Made by a program: the position numbers and the translations under genes
Assembly (NCBI GenBank): GCA_015228895.1
Contig: JADGCR010000004.1
Coordinates: 1-28,591 of the forward strand
Source: Magnetococcales bacterium
Lineage (GTDB): Bacteria; Pseudomonadota; Magnetococcia; Magnetococcales; Magnetaquicoccaceae
Reading direction: 5' to 3'
DNA length: 28,591 nucleotides
Shown: piece after piece, positions 7,482 through 14,478 of the stretch
How positions within the stretch are numbered: the stretch's first letter is position 1
How the letters are laid out: every line of letters begins with the position of its first letter
Notes under the pieces: generated by a model
Told to the model about the DNA's origin: nothing
The model's input: the letters and a program-made list of their open reading frames with translations, nothing else
Databases searched by the model: none

Positions 7482-8240
7482 TCATTCCGGGGTTGGGCTG
7501 GCCTGCAGACAATATTGCGTAATCGATTGCAGACATCCTGGATTCAGAATGCGCACCTGCTTTGCTTGAATGTTCATCAACTCCATCTCGCGAAACCCCC
7601 GCAAGGTACGACTGACCGTCTCCATGGCCAATCCCAGGTGATTGGCGATATCGATTTGCATCATGGGCATGCGGAACCCGTTCGCGGGCAAACCCTGTTT
7701 GGCGTAGCGCTCCGCCAGATTCAGGAAAAACGCCCCCAACCGCTCCTCCGCGGTCCGTTTGCCCACCATCAGGCTCTGCCTCTGGTCCTGTTTGACCTGC
7801 TCCACCAGCACTCTGATCAAGGATTCCTGAAAGGACGGCGATGTCTCTTTCAGGCGTCGCAGTTCCTCGCGGGACAGCAAGCACACCTGACTCGGTTCCA
7901 GGGCCTGGACGTTATAGTTGTATGCGTCGGAATGGAGCGCGTCCAGACCGATCAGTTCTCCAGGCAGGTGAAAACTCAAGATCTGCTCGCCATAATGCTC
8001 TTGCAGGGTGAAACTTTTGAAACAGCCCGTTCTGACCACATGGATGCCTCGAAAGGGCTGCTGGCTGTTCATCAGCACCGCGCCTTTGGAGAGTTGCAAA
8101 TGGCTGATGCCGGATGGTGCCGTCGAATTTCCGGAGCAACGCTGGAGGTCCAGCAATTTGCAATGGAGGCAAGCGGCCTCCGTGGTGTCCGGACACTTGC
8201 GGGAGGGAGTGCGCCGTTTTGACACGGTTGTGGATGACAT
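7482..8240 (-). CDS. FNR/FnrN-type Fe-S transcriptional regulator
   Basis: This CRP/FNR-superfamily protein probably senses oxygen. Its 252 residues comprise an N-terminal cysteine cluster, a cyclic-nucleotide-like beta-roll, a dimerisation helix and a C-terminal winged helix-turn-helix. Cys24-x2-Cys27-x7-Cys35 plus Cys120 (in QVCLL) match the four ligands of the [4Fe-4S] cluster in FnrN-type proteins; an extra Cys16 is present. The recognition helix contains E-T-V-S-R, the FNR-class readout of TTGAT half-sites. That agrees with the FNR-like box at 2230-2243. The frame is open back to 8378, but residues before the ATG at 8240 look non-coding. The ribosome site is weak. It follows the deacetylase gene by 92 nt on the same strand. 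Confidence 0.93.
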   Translation of the reverse strand: MSSTTVSKRRTPSRKCPDTTEAACLHCKLLDLQRCSGNSTAPSGISHLQLSKGAVLMNSQQPFRGIHVVRTGCFKSFTLQEHYGEQILSFHLPGELIGLDALHSDAYNYNVQALEPSQVCLLSREELRRLKETSPSFQESLIRVLVEQVKQDQRQSLMVGKRTAEERLGAFFLNLAERYAKQGLPANGFRMPMMQIDIANHLGLAMETVSRTLRGFREMELMNIQAKQVRILNPGCLQSITQYCLQASPTPE

Positions 8241-8332
8241 CAGAACGCTGCCATGGCTTGTTCCGGTGCGCGCGTCCGAACGCGCTCCGGAAGAGAGATG
8301 ATTGCATCCAGTATTCCGCAACCGGTCACCCG

Positions 8333-9085
8333 TCAGTACTCCCGCATCAGACTGAAGGCGTATCCTTCCCGCTTGCATTCACGAACCAAGTGGCGCAGGC
8401 GACCGATGGCCTCCGGAGAATTGAAATGGAAGTCGTGCATCAACAGCACCACCTTGCCTGGTTTGACCGTCTGCCGGGAGGCGAAACGGTTCTTGATCTT
8501 GCCGAGGACGGTTTCCACCTGGTCGAGGGGGCCGGATCTGCCCTTTTTGTGCCATTCGATATCCCAGCCATAGATGACGAAACCCGCCGCGAAAAGTTTG
8601 GCGACCCCCTCCGGCACTCCCTTGTCGCTGTGGGCTGGATACGAATGGGTGGCGATATACCGATCATCGAACCGCCAATCGATCCGGGATGGCAGACGGG
8701 TGACGAACGGGGGCTGGTTAAAACCAAGAATGGCATTGTTTTTGGTGAAATCCCGCACCATCCCTTCCGGGTTGCCGTAGAACTCCCGATAGCGTTCATG
8801 GGCGTGGGTCAAGGAGTGATTGGCGATTTGCACCAGTGGGGAGGCCAGGAGCATTTTGAAGGTCTCCTTGCGCCCGGCATTGATGAAATGTTCCCCCACC
8901 AGAAAAAAGGTGCCTGGCACCTGCTCCTGGACCAGGAGTTCCAGGATCTCCCGCGTCCCTTCTCTGGGTCCGTCGTCGAAAGTCAGGAAGAGCCTGTTCT
9001 CCGCGCACTCCCCCGCCCTGATGGCCGGGAACGGGAACGCGCTCCAGACCAGCAGCAGCAAGCCAAAAAATCGTTTTGCAATCAT
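8333..9085 (-). CDS. Secreted polysaccharide deacetylase (NodB-homology)
   Basis: This is a carbohydrate esterase family 4-type enzyme removing acetyl groups from an amino-sugar polymer. The 250-residue product begins with a signal peptide (about 1-24, ending AIRAG). It has motif 1 TFDDGP (35-40, catalytic and metal-binding Asp pair), motif 2 HSLTH (His90, His94) and a late LLMHD segment with the conserved histidine. The substrate cannot be read from sequence; peptidoglycan, chitin-like or exopolysaccharide GlcNAc are all possible. The ATG at 9085 is chosen because the signal peptide begins there; the frame extends 25 codons further. It diverges from the adenylation gene, leaving a 175-bp promoter region at 9086-9260. 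Confidence 0.92.
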   Translation of the reverse strand: MIAKRFFGLLLLVWSAFPFPAIRAGECAENRLFLTFDDGPREGTREILELLVQEQVPGTFFLVGEHFINAGRKETFKMLLASPLVQIANHSLTHAHERYREFYGNPEGMVRDFTKNNAILGFNQPPFVTRLPSRIDWRFDDRYIATHSYPAHSDKGVPEGVAKLFAAGFVIYGWDIEWHKKGRSGPLDQVETVLGKIKNRFASRQTVKPGKVVLLMHDFHFNSPEAIGRLRHLVRECKREGYAFSLMREY

Positions 9086-9260
9086 CTCTTTCACACAACA
9101 AAATGCAACAATGCGGGCCCAGGCCAGATATGAAATACAGGAAGAGATTGACCGGGTCAAGCAAATCCAGGATCATGGGGTCCAGATTTGTTGTCGCGAC
9201 CGTTGCGTTCCCCGCGCGGCGCGCCTTGGACCACCCGGTTTGGTAGCAGGAAACGATCCC

Positions 9261-10880
9261 ATGTCCGATTCCCCAAAGGTCAACATCGCCCAGTGGTTTC
9301 ACCGCAGCGCCTTGTCCCACGGCTTGCGTCCCGCCTTGTACGTGGAGGAACGGTATTACAGTTATCAGGCGTTGCTGGACCACCTGACCCCCATCGCCTC
9401 CACCATTGAACGGCTGGACACCCGCCGGGCGGCACCCATCGTGGCCCTGTTCGCCTACCGTTCCCTGACGGCCTACGCCGCCCTGTTGGGCATTCTGTAC
9501 GCCGGCAAGGGCTATCTGCCGCTGAATCCCCTTTTTCCCGTCACCCGCAATCAGCATATCGTCGATCTCGGGGAGGTCGAACTGCTGATTCTGGATCGCC
9601 ACTGCGAACCCCAGGGGCATGAACTGTTGCTCAGGGTTCGCAAGAATCTGACGGTGCTGCTGCCGGATCATCCGACCCTCCCGGCCTGGACAGAGAGCCT
9701 GCCACGACATCGTTTCCTGGACCAAAGGGCCATGCTGTCGGTTCCCTCCCATCTTCTCTCCCCATCGAGTCAGGGGAATTCCTTGGCCTATCTTCTGTTC
9801 ACCTCCGGCACCACCGGAGTGCCCAAGGGAGTGATGGTCACCCACGAGAACGTGGACGCTTTTGTCGCCAACATGCTGGACAGGTATCAGCCCACCCCGG
9901 AGGATCGTTTTTCCCAACACAGCGACATGACCTTCGATGCGTCGGTTTACGACCAGTTGGTCTGTTGGGCGGCGGGCGCCTGCCTGTATCCGATCCCGCA
10001 GAAGGTGCGCATGGCTCCGGGACAATTCATCAAGGAACACGCCCTGACCTTCTGGGAATCGGTCCCGGCGGTGATTCAGTTCATGCGGCGCATGTACCAG
10101 CTGAAACCCGGCGCGTTTCCATCCCTGCGTTTGAGCGTGTTTGGCGGTGAACAACTGACCCGGGAGGCGGCCCGGTGGTGGCAGAACGCGGCACCCAACA
10201 GCCGGATCGACAACTCTTACGGTCCCACCGAGGGGACCATATGCATTACCGGTCATTTCTGGCGGGACGGGCCGGACGGGCCGGACGGGGATGCCACGCT
10301 CAACGGAGTGGTTCCCATTGGCATGCCTTATCCTGGTCAGCGGACCGCCATTCTGGTGGAGGGTCAATTGGTGCACAATGTGGAGGGCGCCAAAGGGGAG
10401 TTGTGCCTGAGCGGCTCCCAGGTCACGCCCGGCTACTGGCGGAACGATCAGGAGACCGCCCGCAGCTATCCGGAATGCGCCGATGCCGACGGCCGGGTCG
10501 GCCGATGGTACCGAACCGGGGATCTGGTGCTCTGGAAAAACGGGGTGGGATTGTACTATCTGGACCGGGTGGACAGACAATTGAAAATCCGGGGCTATCG
10601 GGTGGAACTCGCGGAGATCGAACAGGTGATGAGGCAGGTGGCCAAAACCGGCCAGGTGGCGGTTGTCGGCTGGCCCAGGGGGGGGGACAACATTACCAGC
10701 GTCATTGGTTTTGTTTGCGGATCAACGCTTTCTGACGAAGAGATTCTGGAGGGGTGCGCCCGGCGGCTGCCTCCGTACATGGTGCCGCGACATCTGTTGC
10801 GCCTTGCGCAACTGCCACTGAATGCCAATGGCAAGACCGATTCCGGGCAGTTGCTTGACATGGTTCGCCTGGACACTTGA
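9261..10880 (+). CDS. Standalone amino-acid adenylation enzyme (NRPS A-domain type)
   Basis: This ANL-superfamily enzyme activates a carboxylate, probably an amino acid, as acyl-AMP for transfer to a carrier. The 539 residues hold a complete adenylation domain: the P-loop-like LLFTSGTTGVPKG, the A4 segment FDASVYD with the Asp that binds amino groups, NSYGPTE, YRTGDL, RGYRVELAEIE, and the A10 catalytic lysine in NANGKTD. No carrier, condensation or thioesterase domain is fused, and none is encoded nearby. By eye, the specificity positions read roughly D-A-Y-E-V-G-S-I-C-K, which matches no code I can name. A DltA-like D-alanine ligase role is an alternative. The ATG at 9261 has AGGA about 9-10 nt upstream. 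Confidence 0.9.
   Translation: MSDSPKVNIAQWFHRSALSHGLRPALYVEERYYSYQALLDHLTPIASTIERLDTRRAAPIVALFAYRSLTAYAALLGILYAGKGYLPLNPLFPVTRNQHIVDLGEVELLILDRHCEPQGHELLLRVRKNLTVLLPDHPTLPAWTESLPRHRFLDQRAMLSVPSHLLSPSSQGNSLAYLLFTSGTTGVPKGVMVTHENVDAFVANMLDRYQPTPEDRFSQHSDMTFDASVYDQLVCWAAGACLYPIPQKVRMAPGQFIKEHALTFWESVPAVIQFMRRMYQLKPGAFPSLRLSVFGGEQLTREAARWWQNAAPNSRIDNSYGPTEGTICITGHFWRDGPDGPDGDATLNGVVPIGMPYPGQRTAILVEGQLVHNVEGAKGELCLSGSQVTPGYWRNDQETARSYPECADADGRVGRWYRTGDLVLWKNGVGLYYLDRVDRQLKIRGYRVELAEIEQVMRQVAKTGQVAVVGWPRGGDNITSVIGFVCGSTLSDEEILEGCARRLPPYMVPRHLLRLAQLPLNANGKTDSGQLLDMVRLDT
10266..10290 (+). repeat. Short in-frame tandem repeat in the adenylation gene
   Basis: The 9-bp unit GACGGGCCG is repeated 2.7 times and encodes the loop DGPDGPDGD between the A5 and A6 motifs. 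The in-frame unit length means copy number changes would keep the protein intact. Confidence 0.8.
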
Positions 10881-11093
10881 GCCCTTCAGGGTTCCGGATC
10901 CACGCTCCCTCCCCTTTGCCGTAACCGGCGACAAAAAAAAGTCACGTGCGTCAAGAGCCAGACACGCCAGACTTTCCCCTGGATGGGGGGTGCCGGTTTT
11001 CAGATGTCAATCCCTTGGCGACCCCACACCCACCCTCCTATCTTTTGATAACTTATTCCTGCCATTTCAAGCGATTGGATACGCTCAACAAAG

Positions 11094-11110
11094 TTGGCAA
11101 CATATTTGCT
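11094..11110 (+). promoter_or_regulatory. Sigma-54 promoter upstream of the D-Ala-D-Ala carboxypeptidase
   Basis: TTGGCAACATATTTGCT matches the sigma-54 consensus YTGGCACGrNNNTTGCW at every informative position except the CG after GGCA. GG (11096-11097) and GC (11108-11109) are separated by exactly 10 nt. Transcription would start near 11121, giving an untranslated leader of about 130 nt. The core AACATATTTGC is almost identical to the element at 14396-14412. A sigma-54 activator is encoded at 20963-21916. Confidence 0.75.
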
Positions 11111-11157
11111 GACTGTGAGATCAACAAAAAAAGAGACCTGTGGCATGCGACTCGTTA

Positions 11158-11169
11158 GGTTTGCAAACC
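11158..11169. promoter_or_regulatory. Perfect palindrome in the carboxypeptidase leader
   Basis: GGTTTGCAAACC is a perfect 12-bp dyad about 37 nt downstream of the predicted sigma-54 start site. It could be a protein-binding site or a short RNA hairpin. It contains the same TTTGC/GCAAA pair as the palindrome at 20849-20862. Confidence 0.35.
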
Positions 11170-11253
11170 ACAACACATGCGAAAGGTTGCTTTTGTTGGA
11201 TCGAATGTGCTATTCAATCAATCAGATAATTTTTTCAGTGGGAACCGTGAGTC

Positions 11254-12333
11254 ATGCAGCCATTACGTCGTGGAACCGGGAGCGCAAAAATTTTCTTTGT
11301 CTTCCTGGCATTGTCTTTGGTGCTCAGCCCCTTGTCAGCGGACGCCCGTGAAGGACGTTCACGGGGAACAAACAAATCCAGCCACAAGTTCGTCTATCAA
11401 AAAGCCTCCTTCCAGACAGGCAAACCTGGCAACAAGCAACGCAAAACGGTCAAACGCTATCCCCCGGCCGTGGATATGGATACGGCCAATTACGCCGACC
11501 TGGTGATGGACGCCAAGACCGGGCGTATTTTGCACTCGACCTCTCCGGACGATCTCCGTCATCCAGCCTCGCTGACCAAAATGATGACCCTCTACCTGAC
11601 CTTTCAGGCATTGAAACGGGGTCAACTGGAGTTGGAGCAGCGGCTATCGATTTCCCAGCACGCGGCCAGTCAGGCCCCTTCCAAACTGGGGTTGCGCGGT
11701 GGGAACACCATCCGCGTCGAAGACGCCCTGTTGGGACTCGTGACCAAGTCGGCCAACGATGCCACGGTGGTGATCGCGGAGGCTCTGGGCGGCACGGAAG
11801 AGGGTTTTGCCCGGATGATGACCAACAAGGCGCGGGAGTTGGGCATGCAGCGCACGGTCTTCCGCAACGCCTCCGGTCTGCACGATCCGGAGCAGGTGAC
11901 CACCGCGCGGGACATGGCGATTCTTGGATACGCCCTGATCTATCACCATCCCCAGTTCTATCCCTACTTCAGTCGGGAGGGTTTCACCTACGCGGGGGTG
12001 CGTCACAACAATCACAACAACCTGATGAAACGCTATCAAGGCATGGATGGCATCAAAACCGGTTATATCCGCGCATCCGGCTTCAATCTGGTGGCTTCGA
12101 CGGTGCGGGGTTCGACCCGATTGATCGCCGTGGTGTTTGGTGGTCGCTCCGCCGTGTTGCGGGACAACCGGATCGCCGCGCTGATGGACCAGGCCTTCGC
12201 GGGGATTCAAACAGGCCAGACCCCGCACCGCGCCTCTCTCGACGGCACGCAGCAACCTGGTGGCGGCAGTGTCTCGGTTCCGGCCAAGGGTTCCGCCACC
12301 GGACAACATGTGGCCCACAGAACGGACGATTGA
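11254..12333 (+). CDS. Serine D-alanyl-D-alanine carboxypeptidase (PBP5-like)
   Basis: This low-molecular-weight penicillin-binding protein trims the terminal D-Ala from peptidoglycan stem peptides in the periplasm. The 359 residues start with a signal peptide (about 10-31, ending SADA) and a basic linker. The peptidase S11 domain has all three catalytic motifs: S106-x-x-K109 (ASLTK), S166-A-N168 and K268-T-G270. After it comes a Gly/Ser/Pro-rich tail. The C-terminal beta domain and amphipathic membrane anchor of classical PBP5 are not apparent, so the enzyme may be soluble in the periplasm. Upstream lies a sigma-54 promoter with a 130-nt leader, suggesting regulated rather than housekeeping expression. 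Confidence 0.94.
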   Translation: MQPLRRGTGSAKIFFVFLALSLVLSPLSADAREGRSRGTNKSSHKFVYQKASFQTGKPGNKQRKTVKRYPPAVDMDTANYADLVMDAKTGRILHSTSPDDLRHPASLTKMMTLYLTFQALKRGQLELEQRLSISQHAASQAPSKLGLRGGNTIRVEDALLGLVTKSANDATVVIAEALGGTEEGFARMMTNKARELGMQRTVFRNASGLHDPEQVTTARDMAILGYALIYHHPQFYPYFSREGFTYAGVRHNNHNNLMKRYQGMDGIKTGYIRASGFNLVASTVRGSTRLIAVVFGGRSAVLRDNRIAALMDQAFAGIQTGQTPHRASLDGTQQPGGGSVSVPAKGSATGQHVAHRTDD

Positions 12334-12360
12334 CACCCGAACCTGACCGGCAAGGCTGAT

Positions 12361-14226
12361 TCATGGAGTCTGGTTGCGTGTGTGGATCGCCTGCAGACTC
12401 AACCAGCTCCATAAAAACAGCCGATGGTCCTTGCTCCCCGATCGATGTTCCCGCCAACGCCGGGCCGCCCACGAAATATCCAGATCCGCCATGGGAAGCA
12501 GGGGTGGCTGGGCTGGATAGCAACGCAACCAGTCGGCGACAGGCACGCCAAACCCCTTTTTCTTGCGATGAATGATCGTCTCCGGCAGCAGACCGGTCAT
12601 GGCCTGCTTGAGGAGATATTTGCGCACGCCACGCCGCATCTTGAACCGATGGGGCAAGCGCTGGGCGAAGGCCACCACGTCATTGTCCAGGAACGGGGCG
12701 CGCACTTCCAAAGCCACCATCATGGAGGCCCGGTCCACCTTCACCAGAATGTCGTCCGGCAGATAGAGATTGGCGAAGTATTCCAGGGTTTTGTCCACCG
12801 GGTGGCGCACCCGGGAGTCCCGCCACACCGCCAGCGCCTCGCTGTAGAGGCTTTCGATGTCGATGGGCTGATGAAACAGGTCGGCGATTTCGTCCGGTTG
12901 CAGCGGGGCCATCCAGGCGGGATTCCAGAGTTCCATCTCTTGGGACAACCCGGAGAGGAAGCGCCGCGCCTTGAAATCCAGGCTCATGTTGCGGCTGGAC
13001 AACGGCAGCCAGTCGGCCAGCCTGAGCAAGCCCCGATGCACCACCCCCGGCACCAGATGCCTGTAGAGACGGGCCATGGGGAGGGCCACGAAAGGGTCGT
13101 AGCCCGCGAACAGTTCATCCCCCCCGTCCCCTCCCAGAGCCACCGTGACATGCTGCCGGGTGAAGGCGCACAACAGAGAGGTGGGCAGGATGGAGGCATC
13201 CCCAAGGGGTTCGTCCAGGCGGCTCAACAGGGCATGACTCATGGACTTGGCCCGTTCCAGGGTCAGGATCTCCTCGTGATGGGCCGCGCCCACCCGGAGG
13301 GCCTCCCCGCGGGCATACAGGGATTCGTCGTAGGAGGGTTCCCGGAATCCGATGGCGAAGGTGCGCAGGGAGGCGGGAGGGAGTTGCCGGGCGGCCAGGG
13401 AGAGTATGGCGCTGGAATCGATCCCCCCACTCAGGAACAACCCCAGAGGCACATCGCTTTCCATGCGACGACGCACACCCTGGGCCAACAACTCCCGCAA
13501 CTCTTCGGCCAGTTCCCCCTCCGGGCGTTCCTCCCAGGCGGGATCGGGTGTCAGGCGGAATTTCCAGTAGCACTGCTCCCGCAGGGTGAAGCGGGTCAGA
13601 TCCAGTTCCAGGAAGTGTCCCCCCGGCAATTTGCGGCTGCCCTGATAGAGGGCGTTGGGTGCGGGGATGAAACCATAGGCGAAGAATTTTTGCAGGACCC
13701 GCGGGTCCACCGAGCCGTCGCACCCTGGATGGAGGCGCAAGGCGGAGAGTTCGGAGGCGAAAATGAAATGGTTTTGATTGAAGAAGTAAAAAAAGGGCTT
13801 CTTGCCAAAGCGGTCCCTGGCCGCGAACAGCCGCTTGCGGTCCAGATCGTAGAGGACAAAGGCGAACATGCCGTTGAGTCGTTCCGGCAGGGTGTCCCCC
13901 CACTCCCGGTATCCGTACAGCAGGGTTTCGGTATCGGAATGGTCGCTTTGAAACCGGTGCCCCCGGCGTTGCAGGTCGGAACGCAATTGGGCGTGGTTGT
14001 AGATTTCCCCATTGAAGACCACACACAACCGCCGGTCGGCGGTCCACATGGGCTGTTCACCCCCCTCCAGGTCGATGATCGCCAGACGGCGATGGCCCAG
14101 ATAAACCCCCCGGGCGGCATCCACGCTCATCCCCTCTCCATCCGGTCCCCGATGGGCCAGGGAGCGGATCATGCGCTCCAGATCGCGTTGTGTCCCAAGA
14201 CCCGCGAAACCGGCGATGCCGCACAT
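12361..14226 (-). CDS. asnB: AsnB-like glutamine-dependent amidotransferase
   Basis: This class II glutamine amidotransferase/ATP-pyrophosphatase converts aspartate to asparagine or amidates another carboxylate. The 621-residue product begins MCGIAG, with Cys2 as the N-terminal nucleophile after Met removal. The glutaminase domain (about 1-210) has RGPDG, FNGEIYN and the DTE segment. The synthetase domain has the PP-loop SGGIDSS and a GGDGGDELFAGY segment. The length is typical of AsnB and of the related exopolysaccharide-type amidotransferases, and sequence alone does not separate these. No clear ribosome site precedes the ATG. It is convergent with the carboxypeptidase gene (27-nt gap) and divergent from the adenylate cyclase gene. 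Confidence 0.9.
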   Translation of the reverse strand: MCGIAGFAGLGTQRDLERMIRSLAHRGPDGEGMSVDAARGVYLGHRRLAIIDLEGGEQPMWTADRRLCVVFNGEIYNHAQLRSDLQRRGHRFQSDHSDTETLLYGYREWGDTLPERLNGMFAFVLYDLDRKRLFAARDRFGKKPFFYFFNQNHFIFASELSALRLHPGCDGSVDPRVLQKFFAYGFIPAPNALYQGSRKLPGGHFLELDLTRFTLREQCYWKFRLTPDPAWEERPEGELAEELRELLAQGVRRRMESDVPLGLFLSGGIDSSAILSLAARQLPPASLRTFAIGFREPSYDESLYARGEALRVGAAHHEEILTLERAKSMSHALLSRLDEPLGDASILPTSLLCAFTRQHVTVALGGDGGDELFAGYDPFVALPMARLYRHLVPGVVHRGLLRLADWLPLSSRNMSLDFKARRFLSGLSQEMELWNPAWMAPLQPDEIADLFHQPIDIESLYSEALAVWRDSRVRHPVDKTLEYFANLYLPDDILVKVDRASMMVALEVRAPFLDNDVVAFAQRLPHRFKMRRGVRKYLLKQAMTGLLPETIIHRKKKGFGVPVADWLRCYPAQPPLLPMADLDISWAARRWREHRSGSKDHRLFLWSWLSLQAIHTRNQTP

Positions 14227-14395
14227 TATGATGAAGGAGTGGGTTGCAAGGTCATGGTCGGCCCCGGCAGTGATGAATGACAGCCAGAATGGGCGGCCAT
14301 TTGATCAGGATATCTTGGCAAATATAGAACAATCCACAATCGAAATCCAGCATTCACCCGAACCCAAGGCGCCCATTGAGCGCAGGGGTCCGGGA

Positions 14396-14412
14396 ATGGT
14401 AACATAATTGCA
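14396..14412 (+). promoter_or_regulatory. Sigma-54 promoter upstream of the adenylate cyclase
   Basis: ATGGTAACATAATTGCA has GG (14398-14399) and GC (14410-14411) exactly 10 nt apart, with a complete TTGCA -12 element. It shares the block AACATA[T/A]TTGC with the element at 11094-11110. Transcription would start near 14423, leaving a 56-nt leader. That also argues against the upstream in-frame GTG at 14422 as a start codon. Confidence 0.65.
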
Positions 14413-14478
14413 ATCTTTTCCGTGACAGCGCACTTTGGACAACAAAAACGTCATAACCCCCTCCCTTGCGAGTATTCC

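Larger units (their letters stand above)
10881..11253. other. 373-bp intergenic region with a sigma-54 promoter and long leader
   Basis: No convincing gene is seen. The stretch is richer in A and T than its flanks, especially after 11040. It contains the sigma-54 promoter at 11094-11110 and a perfect palindrome at 11158-11169. Weak short ORFs here have no ribosome sites. No terminator with a U-tract was found after the adenylation gene. Confidence 0.6.

Noticed and set aside
8300..8332. GG-N10-GC pairs on the minus strand between the deacetylase and FNR genes
   Set aside because: Apart from the spacing, the surrounding bases match the sigma-54 consensus poorly, and such pairs are common by chance.
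11094..11351. Small plus-strand ORF starting inside the carboxypeptidase leader
   Set aside because: It begins with a TTG inside the sigma-54 promoter, has no ribosome site and runs out of frame into the carboxypeptidase gene.
12424..14280. 618-codon plus-strand open frame opposite asnB
   Set aside because: It is the shadow of a complete AsnB-like gene with correct Cys2 and PP-loop motifs; the frame has no recognisable features of its own.
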